A DNA stretch of 64,000 nucleotides from Elmis aenea (GCA_947652605.1 OX393576.1:59000966-59064965), one strand, 5' to 3'. Positions 24,241-36,764 are shown, numbered from the stretch's first letter. Notes: generated by a model from the sequence alone, not told the origin. Translations and numbers: made by a program.

Positions 24241-24407
24241 ACAGAAACACACCCTTAAATGCTTGTCAAAACCAGACTATTTAAAAGATCGATTTGAAGT
24301 TTGTAATTAATTCATACATAACAGCTACCAATATAACGACATAAAAGTGTTTATAAAAAAGGTACCCCTTAATGGCCATTTCGGATATATTTCAATCCAG
24401 CCTCGTA

Positions 24408-25335
24408 AGTTCATTAGACATTGATAAATGAAGAATAGCGTTTAGCAAATCTTCAAGCACTGCTTTATCTTGGGCAGGTTTAAAAGACATATTTTTACAA
24501 AGCTTTATTTTATTTATCATACGCTAATCTAAATAACCATGGTTGCAAGCAAGTCCCTTTTAAAGAAAAATCTTTTTTAACGTAGTGTTTTTGTTCTCTA
24601 TCGTGTTTTATATACTTAGATTGTTCTCTTTTTCAACATCGCCAGCTTTTATTTATTTTTAAGTTTGAATGTTTATTCTGCTTTAAAAGCATGTATTTTA
24701 TAACTTGACAACTCACGTTGTTTAAAAATTATTTTAAGATGATTTAAGCAAAGCTTATTTAAAATTTTGGGTATTACTTAATACATATATTCCATATTAA
24801 AATATTTGAAATAGAAGCCAAACAAAATTCTATTTTGGAAATAATAGCTACAATAAGTTCATTAGCAAATATGTCATAGATATTAAGAACTTTTTTTCAA
24901 AGTTAAATCTGTATTGTCTAAAAAAGATCAATTCAGTTCAAATTACATGAATTGTTATAAAAGAATCGTAAGAAGATTGTAAGTTACGGACTAATGAACT
25001 AAAAGTTTAATAGTTTTACTTCGATGAAATTAGATAGGGTTCTGCCATGGAAAAAAATTAAAAATTCTATTATATTTCTTGACCTTAAACACGTCTTTGT
25101 GGGTGATGCAAGATGTTTTAATCAATTTTATTATTTAAAAGCATATTTAGAAAAAAAATTCTTGTATAGGAAACTTTAAAAATTTGATTTCTTTTCTTAA
25201 ATAGTTGCAGTTCTTAAGATTAACACTTTATGGCCAAATTTGGGTCAACCTATTTAACAAAAAACTATTTTTATTGACAGTTGAATCCCAACGGTTTGTA
25301 ACACAAAACAAAGGCAGTAAAATTTCAACTAAGAT
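24408..25335. other. AT-rich stretch, nothing recognised
   Basis: No coding motif, no transposon ends seen. Confidence 0.45.
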
Positions 25336-25339
25336 TAGC

Positions 25340-27060
25340 TTTTTTATTGTTTCTTAATTTATTTATTTTTTTATTTAGTCATGAGTCCTTCTACTGTTAG
25401 GTGTAGGACTGTTGAGTTGTGTTGTGCTGACTTTTTTCCATGTTTTTCTGTCTTGTGCTAGCCTTTTTATGTCTTTCCATTTGATGTTTCTATCCGCTGT
25501 TGCTTTTTTAACTTCGTCGTGCCAGGTTTTTCTCGGTCTACCTCTTTTGTTTTTTCCCTGTGTTCTTGTTTCATATGCTCTTCTGGTTAACCTTTCTTCT
25601 TCCATCCTATAAATGTGACCCAACCATCCCAGCTGCCTTTCCTGTATTTTTGTTTCAACTGATTATATCTTTAATTGTTCTCTATATGTTTCGTTTCTGA
25701 TTCTATCTTTTTTTGTTTTTCCTTGGATTTTCTTAGAAATCTCATTTCAGCTGCATTCAGTCGGCTACTATTTTAATTTGTGAGTGCCCACGTTTCACTT
25801 TCGTATAAAAGTGCCGGAGTTACTACCTTTTTGACCACTTGCACTTTTGTTCGTTTTGGGACTTCTCTATTTCCAAAAAATGTTGTTCTTAAACTGTTAA
25901 ATATTCTTTACACATTTCCTGTCCTTTCGCTTATTTCCTTGTCCATTCCTCCATTTTTCTCTATGATCACTCCTAAATATTTAAAGCTTTCTACCTGTTC
26001 TAACCTAAGCCCATTTAAAGTGATGCTATGCCCTTTGTTTTCTGTTGTAACGATCATAGTTTTAGTTTTTTTCGGTACTAATTTTCATATTAATTTTTTC
26101 CAATTCCAGGTTTAGAGTTTCTAAATTATGTTGCAGGTTTTTTTCTGTTTCCGCGACTAAGACCATGTCGTCTGCGAACATTAGCTCCGTTATGTTATTT
26201 TTTTCCATTTTCCAGTTGCCTAGGTGAAACGGTCTCATTTTTTGTTTTACTTCTTTAATTACCCCATCTATGACTACTGAGAATAATAATGGACTGAGCA
26301 CGCATCCTTGTTTTAAGCCCTCTCTAGTTTCAAACTCTTCCGATTCTTCATTTTGTGTTCTTACAATATTTACTGTTTTTTCGTACATCGCTTTTATTAT
26401 GTCGATTGTTTCTATTTCTATTCCCTTCCTGCTTAGGCCCCTCCATACGTCTTTTCTTTTGATTTTATCGAATGCTTTTTCCAAGTCTATAAAACATAAA
26501 TGTATTTCTTTGTTTTTTGTTAAGTTTTTTTCTATTGTTTGTCTTAATACGTATAAAGACTGGGTCTTGGGTACTCCTTCCTCTTCTGAAACCATATTGG
26601 GATTCATCTAGTGTGCTTTCTATTTTTTCTTTTAGTCTATGCCTTCCATTACTCTTGCCAGTATTTTCCCTGGTACACTCATTAATGTTATTCCTCTATA
26701 GTTAGAACACTCCCTTTTGTCCCCTTTCTTATATAATGGTAAGATTATTCCAATGTTCCAATCCCTTGGTACTTTCCTTGATTTTATTACTTCGTTCAAT
26801 AGAGCCCTTAGTGCTTCTTTCCCTAATTCTTCCTTGTATTTAATCATTTCTGGTGTAATCCCGTCTTTACCTGCGGCTTTTCCGATCTTTAATTTTGCTA
26901 TTGATTTTTTTAATTCTTTCATTGAAATCTTCGATATCTCCTGATATACTCCGTCGCTTCTTAAATTTGTTATTTCGTATGTTTTGTATATTTCATCCGT
27001 CTCCGCTAGCTCTTTAAAGTATTGTCTCTATCTTTCCATTATTTCTTCCTCATCCGTTTC
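25340..27060 (-). pseudogene. Non-LTR retrotransposon reverse transcriptase, 5'-truncated
   Basis: This is the best-preserved coding remnant. On the minus strand, right to left: EIMER and QYFKELAE (one TAG where Trp is usual); GKAAGKDGITPEMIK and YKKGDKRECSNYRGI (RT fingers); YGFRRGR; LCFIDLEKAFDKIKR (first catalytic Asp region); EGLKQGCVLSPLLF; FADDMVLVAET (FADD in place of YADD, the catalytic pair); ESFKYLGVII; then GHIYRMEEERLTRR and NKRGRPRKTWHDEVKKA, the C-terminal tail. Two frameshifts near 26575-26640 and others after 26062. No endonuclease domain is present, so the insertion is 5'-truncated. An AT-rich tail of TTTA units at 25340-25380 is the likely 3' tail. Clade not assigned; it resembles RTE-like and related insect LINEs. 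Confidence 0.88.
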
Positions 27061-27595
27061 TTAATACCATAAACAATTAAGTCCATGCAAAGTTTCAAAC
27101 GTGTAATATAGCATGTTACAGTACAATAATGACGTGTTACTAAATACATTCGAAAAAACTGTGTAGGAGGTAGTGTTAGCGGTTCATCAATCTTTTTATT
27201 GACAGGACAGGTTTGCCTTATCTCGAATATGTTGACATTTATATTATAATATTTAGTTTTTTTATGATATTTATATAATAGCCCCTATTAACGCCGTCGC
27301 GAAATGATCGGATCATTATTTCAATTCAATAAATAATGACTCATTTTTTTGGCGTTCTTATACGCACGTATGACCTCACATGCGGTCAAGGCCATTAAGA
27401 ATTGGCTACCTGGTAGTTCCGTAATAAAAGGTCGCCTTCTTAAATAGCATACTTCATATAGCGGCATCAGAGGCTCAAAATAACCACTAACGTAATCTAT
27501 CACTTAAAAATTTAAAAACAACAAGACCATTATAGAGAAAATGATCTAGAAACGTTCAAATATTTACGGTTCTTATACAGTAAATTTTAAAACAG
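27061..27595. other. No gene recognised
   Basis: The 60-codon minus-strand frame at 27321-27503 has no known motif. Confidence 0.35.
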
Positions 27596-27599
27596 GCGA

Positions 27600-28013
27600 C
27601 ATTTAAAAAAGTCACCGAAGCTGCCTATGAAGAGTTCTTAACACAGCGTGTTCAAAACTGACATCAAGTTCGGATTTTCAAACGGAATACTTTTTGCTAA
27701 AAACCAAATGACACTTGTACCCACCGTACTCGCCGGACGATTTTTTTTATGTTTCCGACGATAAAAATCTAGCTGAAGGGACGTCGATTTAACATTTAAC
27801 ACCATAGAGGAAATTCAAGAGGAATGGCAAGGGGTCCTCAAGGTGCTTATTACAGCCGACTTCGTGGGTTGTTTCCGTTTATGGCAGAAACGCTGGCAAC
27901 GCTGTATTGATGCAAACGGTGACTATTATGAAGGAGACAATGACATTTTTAATTGGAAGTAATTACTTTTGTTTTTTTAAATAATTCCTGGAACTTTTGG
28001 GTAGCACCTCGTA
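27600..28013 (+). pseudogene. Mariner transposase 3' portion with terminal repeat
   Basis: Plus-strand frames give a degraded PPYSPDDFFMFP region (third catalytic position), LKGRRF, then in a shifted frame WQKRWQRC-IDANGDYYEGDN, the normal C-terminus of many mariner transposases. About 50 bp later the sequence ends GGAACTTTTGGGTAGCACCTCGTA, whose reverse is a mariner inverted repeat. The 5' half of the element is missing. It is a different mariner lineage from the one at 21.6 kb, because the terminal repeats and C-termini differ. Confidence 0.75.
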
Positions 28014-28151
28014 TGTATGTGTCTTCTGATTACAACTTTATCTCTTTTTAAGCACTTAAGGTAGAAAACATTATGAGCTTAGAAGCGGTTTTGTTCTTCG
28101 ACAGATCCCCTTTAATTTTCTTTAAGTAAAAAAAAATATTGAATACCACAA

Positions 28152-29135
28152 ACCGGGTGTAAATGAAGTGTGGTACACCCAATTTTTTTTCTTTAGTTTT
28201 GATTTTAGATAAATGTAATTTTAGACATGATTGTTTCACTTCCGATTTCGCCGAAAATGACCACAACTTTGTTATTTTAAATGGAACACCCTGTATATTT
28301 TTACAGTTTTGGAAAGAGGAAGCGATTTTGATTACAACTGCACTATTTTGGTTATATTTTATAACCTCAAATAGTTTTTTAAACAAAATTAAATTTTTTA
28401 TTAAGTGTGCCGTGACCTGCCTAAATAGAATCTTATTATGTCAACAATTGTCTAAAATACGTTTTTGTAAATGTTAAATGACATTTAGGTTACTTTAATC
28501 GGCTTTGAAGGTTGCGTAATCGGTCTTTTCACAAAAAGTCAATTTTATGGAACTATGGTGGTACAAGCGGTTATTTAAATTGACCATCTTCAAACGAATC
28601 CATCGATACCAATAAGTTGTATTTTTATTAAGAGTCTGCTTTAAAAAACTTTAAATTATTGTAAAGATTTATTAAGAGAAACTGTTAATCGCAGTACACT
28701 GTGCATAATATTCGTTTCTGTTTCTTTAGATATAATAAAATGATCTGTTTCATTATTCATTGCCAAGTTTCTGTTCAATGCTGTTAAAATAATTTACAGC
28801 TGGATGATGACGATCACAGTACCTCTCAGTATACAAAACGCACGCTGCATTAGCATTTTTTCTGCATTCACCAAATATTAATAGAATATCCACTTGTACG
28901 AGTGTACAAATAACGTTCCACTTTGCAGCACCAATATTTTTAATAATTAAATTTAAATTAATGATAAGTTTAACTTTAATGACTGTGTAATAATTTTCTC
29001 ACCACCGCAATGACATACAAACACATAAACAAGCATTTGTTTGTTTCCACAGCGATCTTTCATAGCACCTTTGTTTTTGTTTTGAATGATTTGTTTTGTT
29101 GCGTTTATGTGTACCAAACTTCATTTACACCCGGT
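28152..29135. mobile_element. 0.98-kb terminal-inverted-repeat element (family P, full copy)
   Basis: Left end ACCGGGTGTAAATGAAGTGT, continuing GGTACAC; right end reversed gives ACCGGGTGTAAATGAAGTTT, continuing GGTACAC: 26 of 27 identical. The left 500 bp are repeated at 31.81 and 58.74 kb. An internal CTTCCGATTTCGCCGAAAATG ... GAACACCCTGTATATTTT block lies at 28239-28302. No transposase is visible and the 112-codon minus and 104-codon plus frames are chance. Target duplication not clear; copies 2 and 3 suggest the ends extend to TATACCGGG. Confidence 0.75.
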
Positions 29136-30955
29136 ATATGATTATTTTTGGAATTACTAATTATTTTTATTTAATTTTGTCTTAATTTTGTTCTTGCTAA
29201 AGAGTTTGGTTGTAATTTTTTTACATTTTACTATAAATATCATTGATTCGGCTGTTTTAATACTTTTCAATAAGTTGTAAATATACACTCTGCATAATAC
29301 GTACGCTGCTACACTGACATTTAAAAATAATCATGCACACTAAAGTTTTAAAGTTGCTGCTATAAAGTCTGAATGTTATAAAACGGATGGCATTTATTGC
29401 GGTAATAGGTGTCAGATATGATCAAAATAACTTTAACCTTTAAACTTGAAGTTTTATTTAAAAATTGCACTGGGAATTGAATTTTTAAGAATACATAAAC
29501 ACATTTGTTAGCTGCCTGTATGTAACCAACCACCAGCAAGAAAGAATTTTTAGGTTTTGTTCGCTTTTTGTAGTAAAGTATGCAGTTGTTTTAAAAATGG
29601 TAATTCTTTATTTGCTTTTCAACATTTGTAAATGTAATAAATAAATACTGCATTAAATTTTATTACTTTTAGGTTCATTCATAATGTAGTTAATTTAACG
29701 TATATTAATTAAATTTATTTTAGCAAGATCCTTAAATAAAAATATAGCAGTTTTACGCTTTTTATGAAATAGCCTTAAATGGCGAGTGTTTATTAATGTA
29801 CCATCTGACGTCACTCGGTATGCGAGCTGGCATACCTTTATATTAGTATCATGTATTGCGAGTTTTGCTTTAGAGTAACAAAAATTATTTATGGAAATTA
29901 CGACTTCGTGGTCAATATTACCGTTTAATTCACTTACTACCTACTTTCGCCAGAAAATATTAAACGCTATAACTCAAATTACGCCCGTGATGGCATATGC
30001 TATAATTGTATTATTTTTCCATTAACCTAATAAAATTAAGGTCGTGTTACAGTATCGATTTCTGTAACAGCACATCCAAGAAGAGCAATCATGGTGGATT
30101 CCATTAAAGGAGCAATTAATTTAAAAGCTTGCATAACGAAGTTGCTCCAACTCTTAGCATAGATGTAATGTTGAAATAACATTTATTTAAAATCATTTGC
30201 ATTGTATAACTAAACGTATTTCGGCTGAATTGTGTTTGTCCATAAAATAAAATTTGTTCTATTATGAACACTGCAGTGCTTGTAGAATTTAAAGGCTTTA
30301 AAACTATTTTCAAAGACTTTTTTATGTTAAAGGAAGTACGTATATTTATATCTTAGATTTTACATTCTTTTGTAATCATCTAAGTTTTCCGTTTCAGTAA
30401 ATAAAACCGTTTATGCTGCACGCAGTTTAAAAATAATTGCTCAAAAAACTGTACTTGCAGAAACTCATTACGTAAAAATCCAGTGATGCACACAAAAGAC
30501 TTAAAATACGAAATAATGTCCTTACAATTTGACTCGACATTTTTAAGTTAAATCCGCAGGAAGTTAAATGTTAAGACGGGAACCATCAAAAACCCTTGAT
30601 TCTGCCAGTAAATGTTGACGATAACAAAAGAACGAACACAATAAAACCGAATAAAAATTGCTAAGCCCTCTATTTCACAAAGGGTTTAGTAGAAAATTTC
30701 CAATAACCTCGATAATAGGCTCTATTCACATGGACTAACATATTTTGTTTTTTATACAGAACTTCGACCAACAATATTTTTCAGGAACAAAAGCATAATA
30801 ATCCTCGGTTTAAAGGTTAAATTTTTCAATAACATCTTGTCGTTGCTTCGTCAGTGGGTTTTTATTTGCAATATTTTATAACTAAGTAGCACAATGCTGT
30901 GAAAATGTATAAAAATTGGAAATAATTAAATATGTTTTTTTCTTCTAATTGTTAG
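29136..30955. other. AT-rich stretch, nothing recognised
   Basis: No motif, no paired ends. The 65-codon minus frame at 30116-30313 is not recognisable. Confidence 0.4.
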
Positions 30956-31215
30956 AATTGAAGACCTTGGTGCAAGAAGGGGATATGTGCAAAAAAGTAA
31001 AAAAATAAAACTTGTACAGAAATGGATTTTAAAATTTGCGCTTTTCATATGGTGCAAATGTGGGATAAGTAGGGCTTAGAAAAATAATTTCTATAAGCCC
31101 TACTTATCCCACATTTGCACCATATGAAAAGCGCATATTTTAAAACCCATTTCTGTACAAGTTTTTTTTTTTACATTTTTGCACATATCCCCTTCTTGCA
31201 CCAAGGTCTTCAATT
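30956..31215. repeat. 260-bp foldback with ~123-bp arms
   Basis: AATTGAAGACCTTGGTGCAA at the left is mirrored by TTGCACCAAGGTCTTCAATT at the right. The arms stay almost identical through GGGGATATGTGC, TTGTACAGAAATGG, GCGCTTTTCATATGG and GGGATAAGTAGGGCTTA around a loop of about 14 bases near 31085. Mismatches are few and mostly in A/T runs, so the palindrome is young. No duplication was found at its edges. Confidence 0.88.
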
Positions 31216-31805
31216 GCTGGTCCAGATTTTCTACAAAAAGCTTAAATACACTTTGCGAAGTACCAAATTTTGTCATGTATAAATAGTTGGCCTTTTTCTT
31301 TGTAAAGCATTTTACTAATTTTTAATATATTTGTATAATTTTTTTTTAATTCTGCAAAGCATCCAAACTTTTTTGAGAAATTTTCAATTAGCCAAGTTTC
31401 TGCTTTATGTAAGCAGACTAATTTCGGCGCGTATCTAATGTATAAAATATTTATAGTGCTTAAATTTGTCACAGTTTTAAAAGCATTCTACAAAATATAA
31501 CAGGACGACGAAAGAGCAGGTGACACCACAGATTGAATTTATTAGACATACTTCAATTGAGAAACGTCAAAAGTACACACAGTATTTTGCAATTTAAGTA
31601 AATACAAAATTAAATTTATTTCAGTTAGTTTTTAAATTGCAGAAGAACTGACCAAAAAACTCCATTAACAATGTACTTTCAGGGGTTAGAATTATTCATA
31701 AACAGGGCCGGTTTTATCATTAGGCGAGTCTAGGCAATAATTGCCTAGGGGCGCCAGGTTATGGGGGCACCAGATTTCTTATAAAAAAGGGTAAAATGTA
31801 TGTGA

Positions 31806-32400
31806 TATACTGGGTGTAAATGAAGTGTGGTACACAGCCTTTTTTTTCTTTAGTTTTCATTTTAGATAAATGAAATTTTAGACATATGATTTGTGCAAAC
31901 AACTGGGCTCTGAGCACATTCACACATTTGTTTCACTTCCGGTTTGGCCCCAACTTTGTTATTTTAAATGGAACACCCTGTATATTTTTAAATTTTTGGA
32001 AAGAGGAAGCGATTTTGGATACAACTGCACTATTTTGGTTAATGTTTATAACCTCAAAATTGTTTTGAAACAAAATTTAATTTTTTTATTAAGGGTGCCG
32101 TGACCTGCATAAATTGATTTTTATTATGTCAAAAATTGTCCAAAAAACGTTTTTGTAAATTTTAAATGACATTTAGGTTACTTTAATCGGCTTTGAAGGT
32201 TGCGGAATTGGTTTTTTGACAAAAATTAATTTTTTTAAATGGAACTATGGTGGCACAAGCGGTTATTTTAATGGAGCATCTTCCAACGAATCCATCGATA
32301 CCAATAACTTGTATTATTATTAAGAGTCTGCTTTTACAAACTTCAAATTATTGTGAAGATTTATTAAGAGATCCTTTTTTCATGGATACTTCAGACAAAC
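31806..32400 (+). repeat. Family P, copy 2
   Basis: ACTGGGTGTAAATGAAGTGT continues in parallel with 28152-28680: the GGTACAC start, the TTTCACTTCCGGTTTGGCC block, GAACACCCTGTATATTTT, TTTGGAAAGAGGAAGCGATT, TTTAGGTTACTTTAATCGG and ACGAATCCATCGATACC. A 45-bp insertion (GTGCAAACAACTGGGC...) is present relative to copy 1 but shared in part with copy 3. The two short plus frames over it are incidental. Confidence 0.8.
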
Positions 32401-33164
32401 GCATTAAAAGTTTACAGTTATTAATATTGGCATTTATTGTCATTTTCAAGGCTTACTATTAAATGTAGCAATTTCTTTTAACTTCATCAAAAATTCTTAA
32501 TAATTCGAAAATTGTTGCAGATAGGTATAGGAAACGCCAATACAGATTGATGCAGAATGTAATTTTGCATTAGAAAATGAAAAAAAAGTTTATGCATTGT
32601 ATTTGAAAAAAACGAGTTTCAGTGGTCTGAAGTTGTATTTAAAGAAAATTAAATTTTGGACCCCCTGTAAATAATGCATCGATTACAAAAATTCCAGGAT
32701 ATACTCCAAAGTTTCTTCTAGGCATGGTCTAAATGTAAGCATTTTTTCTTCAAAAATGGCGGCGTTAGATAATATTAAGCATCACGATGAAAATCAAAAA
32801 ATGTTCAAAAAAGTCCAAAAATCTAAAAAATTACGGCACTTAGGTATAGGGAATGCTAATAATAGTCTTTCTAAAAGAACGTTTTAAATCCAAATACGCA
32901 ATAAATAATATACCATTGTATTTGAAATAAGAAAGAACACGTCAACTTTCGGTATTTCCGGAAGTGTCGCCATCTTGAAAATATTTTCAATAAACACATC
33001 AGATGCCATTATGGTCATAACCAAAATTTCAGACCCACACCATTTTTCATTCTTCATATATTTTTAAGTACCGGTCTCAATCAATCACTCTGTATAAATG
33101 TATAACAGTATTTAATTTTAAAAAAATTAATATGTTTGTAATGGTGGAATATTCTTATAAATAT

Positions 33165-33495
33165 GCCCGCGATGTATAAATATTGCGAAAAACTTCAGGA
33201 GGTCATTTCTATCATATCAAATATTAAGGTCTTTTTTTATAAAAAGTCTCCTAAAAACGTCTTCTTTCGGAGCTACACCCCCTGAAGTGAAATAAGCTTT
33301 CATTCTATTTCTCAAATTTGGGGAAATTTTTCTAAATTTGAGAAATAAAATGAAAACCTACGTTTACCGTTCCACATCATAGGGGTGTTACTCCGAAAGA
33401 AAACGTTTTAGGAAAAAAAATTATATGAAAGCCCTCCCTTAATTTTTGATAAGGAATTACTAAGTTTTCCTAATATTTATGAATCACCCTGTATA
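33165..33495. repeat. Foldback ending in CACCCTGTATA
   Basis: Inverted arms meet near 33333: TTTCGGAGCTACACCCC, CATTCTATTTCTCAAATTTG on the left; CAAATTTGAGAAATAAAATG-like and GGGGTGTTACTCCGAAA on the right. The right edge is ATCACCCTGTATA. Arms about 120-160 bp, imperfect. Confidence 0.6.
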
Positions 33496-33581
33496 AAGAC
33501 TTATACGCACATTTAGACAGTATATGGGGGCGCCCAAATTTTCTTTGCCTAGGGGCGCCAGATACCCTCGCGCAGGCCCTG

Positions 33582-34357
33582 TTCATTTTAGTCTGCATTT
33601 TTCAAACGTGTAACACAAATATAATTTTTATTATGTTCATCAAGTCGAAGTTGCCTTAACAAACATGAAGCAAGTCAAATATTTGCTTAACTATATTAAT
33701 TTTGCGTTAGCGAAGGCGAACGTTTCTTGTATAATTGCTGGCACAATTTAATTTAATTATAGCGTCAGAGTTTTGTTTCTTATACAGAAATGTATAACAA
33801 TCATAGCTGCGTTGTTTTGAATTTCTCGGCCTCTGGGATCATTAATCACAACGTGCAACCTATTTATTATTTTCATCTTTTCTGCACTGTATATCACGTA
33901 TTCGACCTTCCCTCAGAATAACGATGTGGGTCAAAGATGACAATAAAATCTTGGCTTTGAGGGGACAACAATCCACCATATATTATGAGACAGATGATGC
34001 AGCATTACAGAAAATTAATGGGGGAAACAAGTCTGGGTTAGTTTGTTTCGAGAGTTTGGGATTAAACCAATAAACAAACAAATCACCATGCCAAGGCCGG
34101 TTTTGATTACAGGGGTAATTAAAACTGCCTCCAAGCATAACCTAATATACGTGGTGGACCATTTATTTGTAGTGCTATGATTTATAAGACATCAAATTCA
34201 CAGCATTGTTTCAATTACCTACATCGAAATTTCAACTAAAATTACAAATCTAAACTTGAAAATAATCACAACATAGCTCGCTTTCCCATAATTTTTATAG
34301 CACATTGGTGGCTTCGCAAAGGAATTTTTCGACTCATATAATATGTCATGTAGCATA
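33582..34357. other. No gene recognised
   Basis: Unremarkable sequence without intact frames or paired ends. Confidence 0.4.
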
Positions 34358-34960
34358 TACAGGGTGTCCCAAATTCTAGTAAATGCATAGGGATCTCGCT
34401 TATCTTAAGAGCTACGAGGTCTGTTAAATTAGGGCAAAGTTGCGAAATTAGATGCTCATCAAATATCTGCAAAGAAAATTTTCATAGCTGTCTTAGTTCA
34501 AAAGTTATTCAAGAAATACGGAAAAAAATTATTTTGGTTTTTTTGCCCTATTTCCTACATTTTTTATGATATCGACAATCTGGAAGCACTTCTCCGTGGC
34601 AACTTCTTACGCTTTATATTTTGAGATAGCATAAAATTTCCAACAACGTTTCGACTCTTCAGAAACGTCATCAACTTCATTTTTTTATATACGGCGAAAA
34701 AATTTTAATCTCATACTCGGATAGCATTTTGTCTTCTGATTTTAATGATATATGACACTTAATATCTAAAATGATATTTTCCCACAAACTTTTGAGAAAA
34801 ACTCATTTTGTACAATTTTTGAATCCAAAAAAAACAAAACAAATTAAAGGAAATTTTCCTCCTTTGGCAATGCATAACCGCAAACGTTTGCAAAAGTTTT
34901 TGTCCAGAAGCCGCGTTTTTGTTCTAAGAATTTTCGTAATGTTCATTTATTACGATGACA
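34358..34960 (-). repeat. Dispersed repeat related to 1-450, reverse orientation
   Basis: ATACAGGGTGTCCCAAATTC, then ATAGGGATCTCGC, ACGAGGTC and GTTAAATTAGGGCAAAGTTG follow the same order as the reverse complement of 360-450 and 49770-49859. Beyond that block similarity fades. The class of the family is unknown to me; the ATACAGGGTG edge is shared with several other repeats here. Confidence 0.6.
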
Positions 34961-35545
34961 AGTAATAGGCTTGCAAAATTTTCAGTTTGTTGATTGGTTG
35001 TCATGGTAACGACATAAACTACAACGACCAGCTTACCTGATTTATAGTGGTTGTTGTCCAAAACGCAATTTCACAAATTCGTCATCAAATGTAGAAGTAA
35101 AATACCATGTGTGATACATCAATGAACTTATAATTTAAAAAATCGGTTTTACATCTGAATAGCAAAAATTGCGCCCATAACAAAGAATAAAGTTGATTGT
35201 CATAAAACAAAAACGAATCGACCTAGAAAAAATAGTGATTACAATCCGATTCGGCTTATTAAGTAGCTTAAGCAATATTTTTGCACATTTGAAATATTTC
35301 ATATTCCAAAAGTGTTATAGACGATTTTCAAACATCGTATTTTTCGGATTAACCCAATTTTGTCAGGCAACGTTCAAGATATTTTAATTTTGTTTTCAGA
35401 TTATTAATGAACTCCGAATTTAGCAACTATCCCAAATTTAAATCTGTCTTCTAGCTATTACAATAAGCGAGATCCCATGCGCCCATGCCTGAACTTAAAT
35501 CTCAAACAAACTGCCCTTGCAAAATTTGTTTATTTATTTATGACT
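34961..35545. other. No gene recognised
   Basis: Short plus-strand frames (34771-34965, 35193-35387) have no known motif. Confidence 0.35.
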
Positions 35546-35619
35546 TCATTTTCCGCGGCACACCTGGAGGATGCTCGCGACACACTAGTGTGCTGTGGCA
35601 CACATGTTGAAAAACACTG
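35546..35619 (-). repeat. hAT terminus (CAGTGTTTTTCAAC type)
   Basis: Read on the minus strand, the edge is CAGTGTTTTTCAACATGTGT, then GCCACAGCACACTAGTGTG and GTGTGCCGCGG. This CAGTG + TTTTTCAAC + TGTGCCGC layout, with the ACACTAGTGT palindrome, is a well-known hAT-type end. The other end is not visible nearby. Confidence 0.65.
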
Positions 35620-36760
35620 TTTTAGGTTATCCCATTTTAAATTAATTTTAAACAACTGTCTAATCGTTTTAAAATTATCTTGCAATAAGCGAATGTTTCA
35701 ATAAATAAAATCAAAAGAAAAATATTTTTAAGTACCTACCTAATCTTATGTTTGTTATGCCAAGTATTCGCCGACCTGTTTGAAAAAGATACATTTGCTA
35801 TTTCAGTTGTGTTGATTTGTAAATTAATCGTTTAAGGCTAAACAAAAAGATATTAGCTGAGCGCCGTCAACATAATCTTGAATTGTATACACCACTGCAA
35901 AAAGTGACAAGTATAAATTTCAGTAATTGCCTGTTACGATAATGACAAATATGTTTTCGACGAACAGCAGGACGAGACGGATTCGTTGTATTCCCTTTGT
36001 CCTGTCAGTAAAACTAACAAATGTATCACATTTTACGTTAAAAGAATGAAAGCGGAGATTAAGAAACCTGGACTACCCATGCTACAACAACCGCTTTAAT
36101 GGGCTTTGCATAAATTAATTAAAATGTAAATGATAGCGATCACACACAACACGTTAATAAAGTTTGTAAAAATTAAAGATTTACTTGTAGTACAACCAAA
36201 CATAATTAAACAGACAGATGCGACACGGTTATTATAAATTGCAACCATCCTCAAATGGTTTTTTCTTCTGCGTCAGTGCGCATTAAGAAAGTGATCAAAA
36301 GGTTAATCGCACTAAACTAAACGAAGTTTATAAAATTTCTTTAAAAAAAAACTTTTTTAGAGAACACTCGGTCTATGCAAAGTCCACCTACATTCTACAG
36401 TTGACAGATAATAACTTTATTGTACCTACTGCCACAAGACGCGCTTTATACAGACTTATTGTTGTTCTTATTTTTATTATTGTTATATTTTGTAATTGCT
36501 TCATAAAATAATTAAGTCATGGCACATTGTGTAATTAAAACACAGGTATTTTTTTATAATTAGTAGAAGTATATACTAACACTAGTCATAACTTGACTAA
36601 TCTATAAGTGGTTTATTTTTGATCTTATCAACATATGTACTAAGTGGTCCCGGTGGCTGATCTTAGTTTTCTTTGTACTATTCACTTGTTCCCGTGATTA
36701 ACACTGCTTTACACTGCACAGCTATTTCTCTGCACTAATCCAAAAGGTTTTACTTATTTT
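35620..36760. other. No gene recognised
   Basis: AT-rich without paired ends or coding motifs. Confidence 0.4.
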
Positions 36761-36764
36761 AGTC

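Larger units (their letters stand above)
21622..24405 (-). mobile_element. Mariner element, split by a Harbinger insertion
   Basis: Left end CGAGGGTGAATTGAAAAATT with TTCCGGAATG; right end, reversed, CGAGGCTGGATTGAAATATA. Both are flanked by TA (21620-21621 and 24406-24407). The transposase lies on the minus strand, C-terminus at the left. Removing the insert at 22095-23645 leaves about 1.23 kb, the normal size of a mariner. The TIR sequence is of the widespread TACGAGGGTG type. Dead: frames are broken on both sides of the insert. Confidence 0.9.
31703..33581. mobile_element. hAT-like composite element, ~1.9 kb
   Basis: Left end CAGGGCCGG and right end reversed CAGGGCCTG, each followed within 60 bp by GGCGCC and CCTAGGCAA motifs. 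The flanks TTCATAAA (31695-31702) and TTCATTTT (33582-33589) share TTCAT, a decayed 8-bp hAT-type duplication at best. The inside is mostly other repeats: a copy of the family seen at 28.15 kb (from 31809) and a foldback at 33165-33495. No hAT transposase frame was seen. Confidence 0.5.

Noticed and set aside
21622..24405. Mariner and Harbinger as one chimeric element
   Set aside because: Each has its own matched termini, and the mariner frames resume in order on both sides of the insert, so nesting explains it.
25412..26944. Several plus-strand frames of 60-113 codons
   Set aside because: They are antisense shadows of the reverse transcriptase pseudogene on the minus strand.
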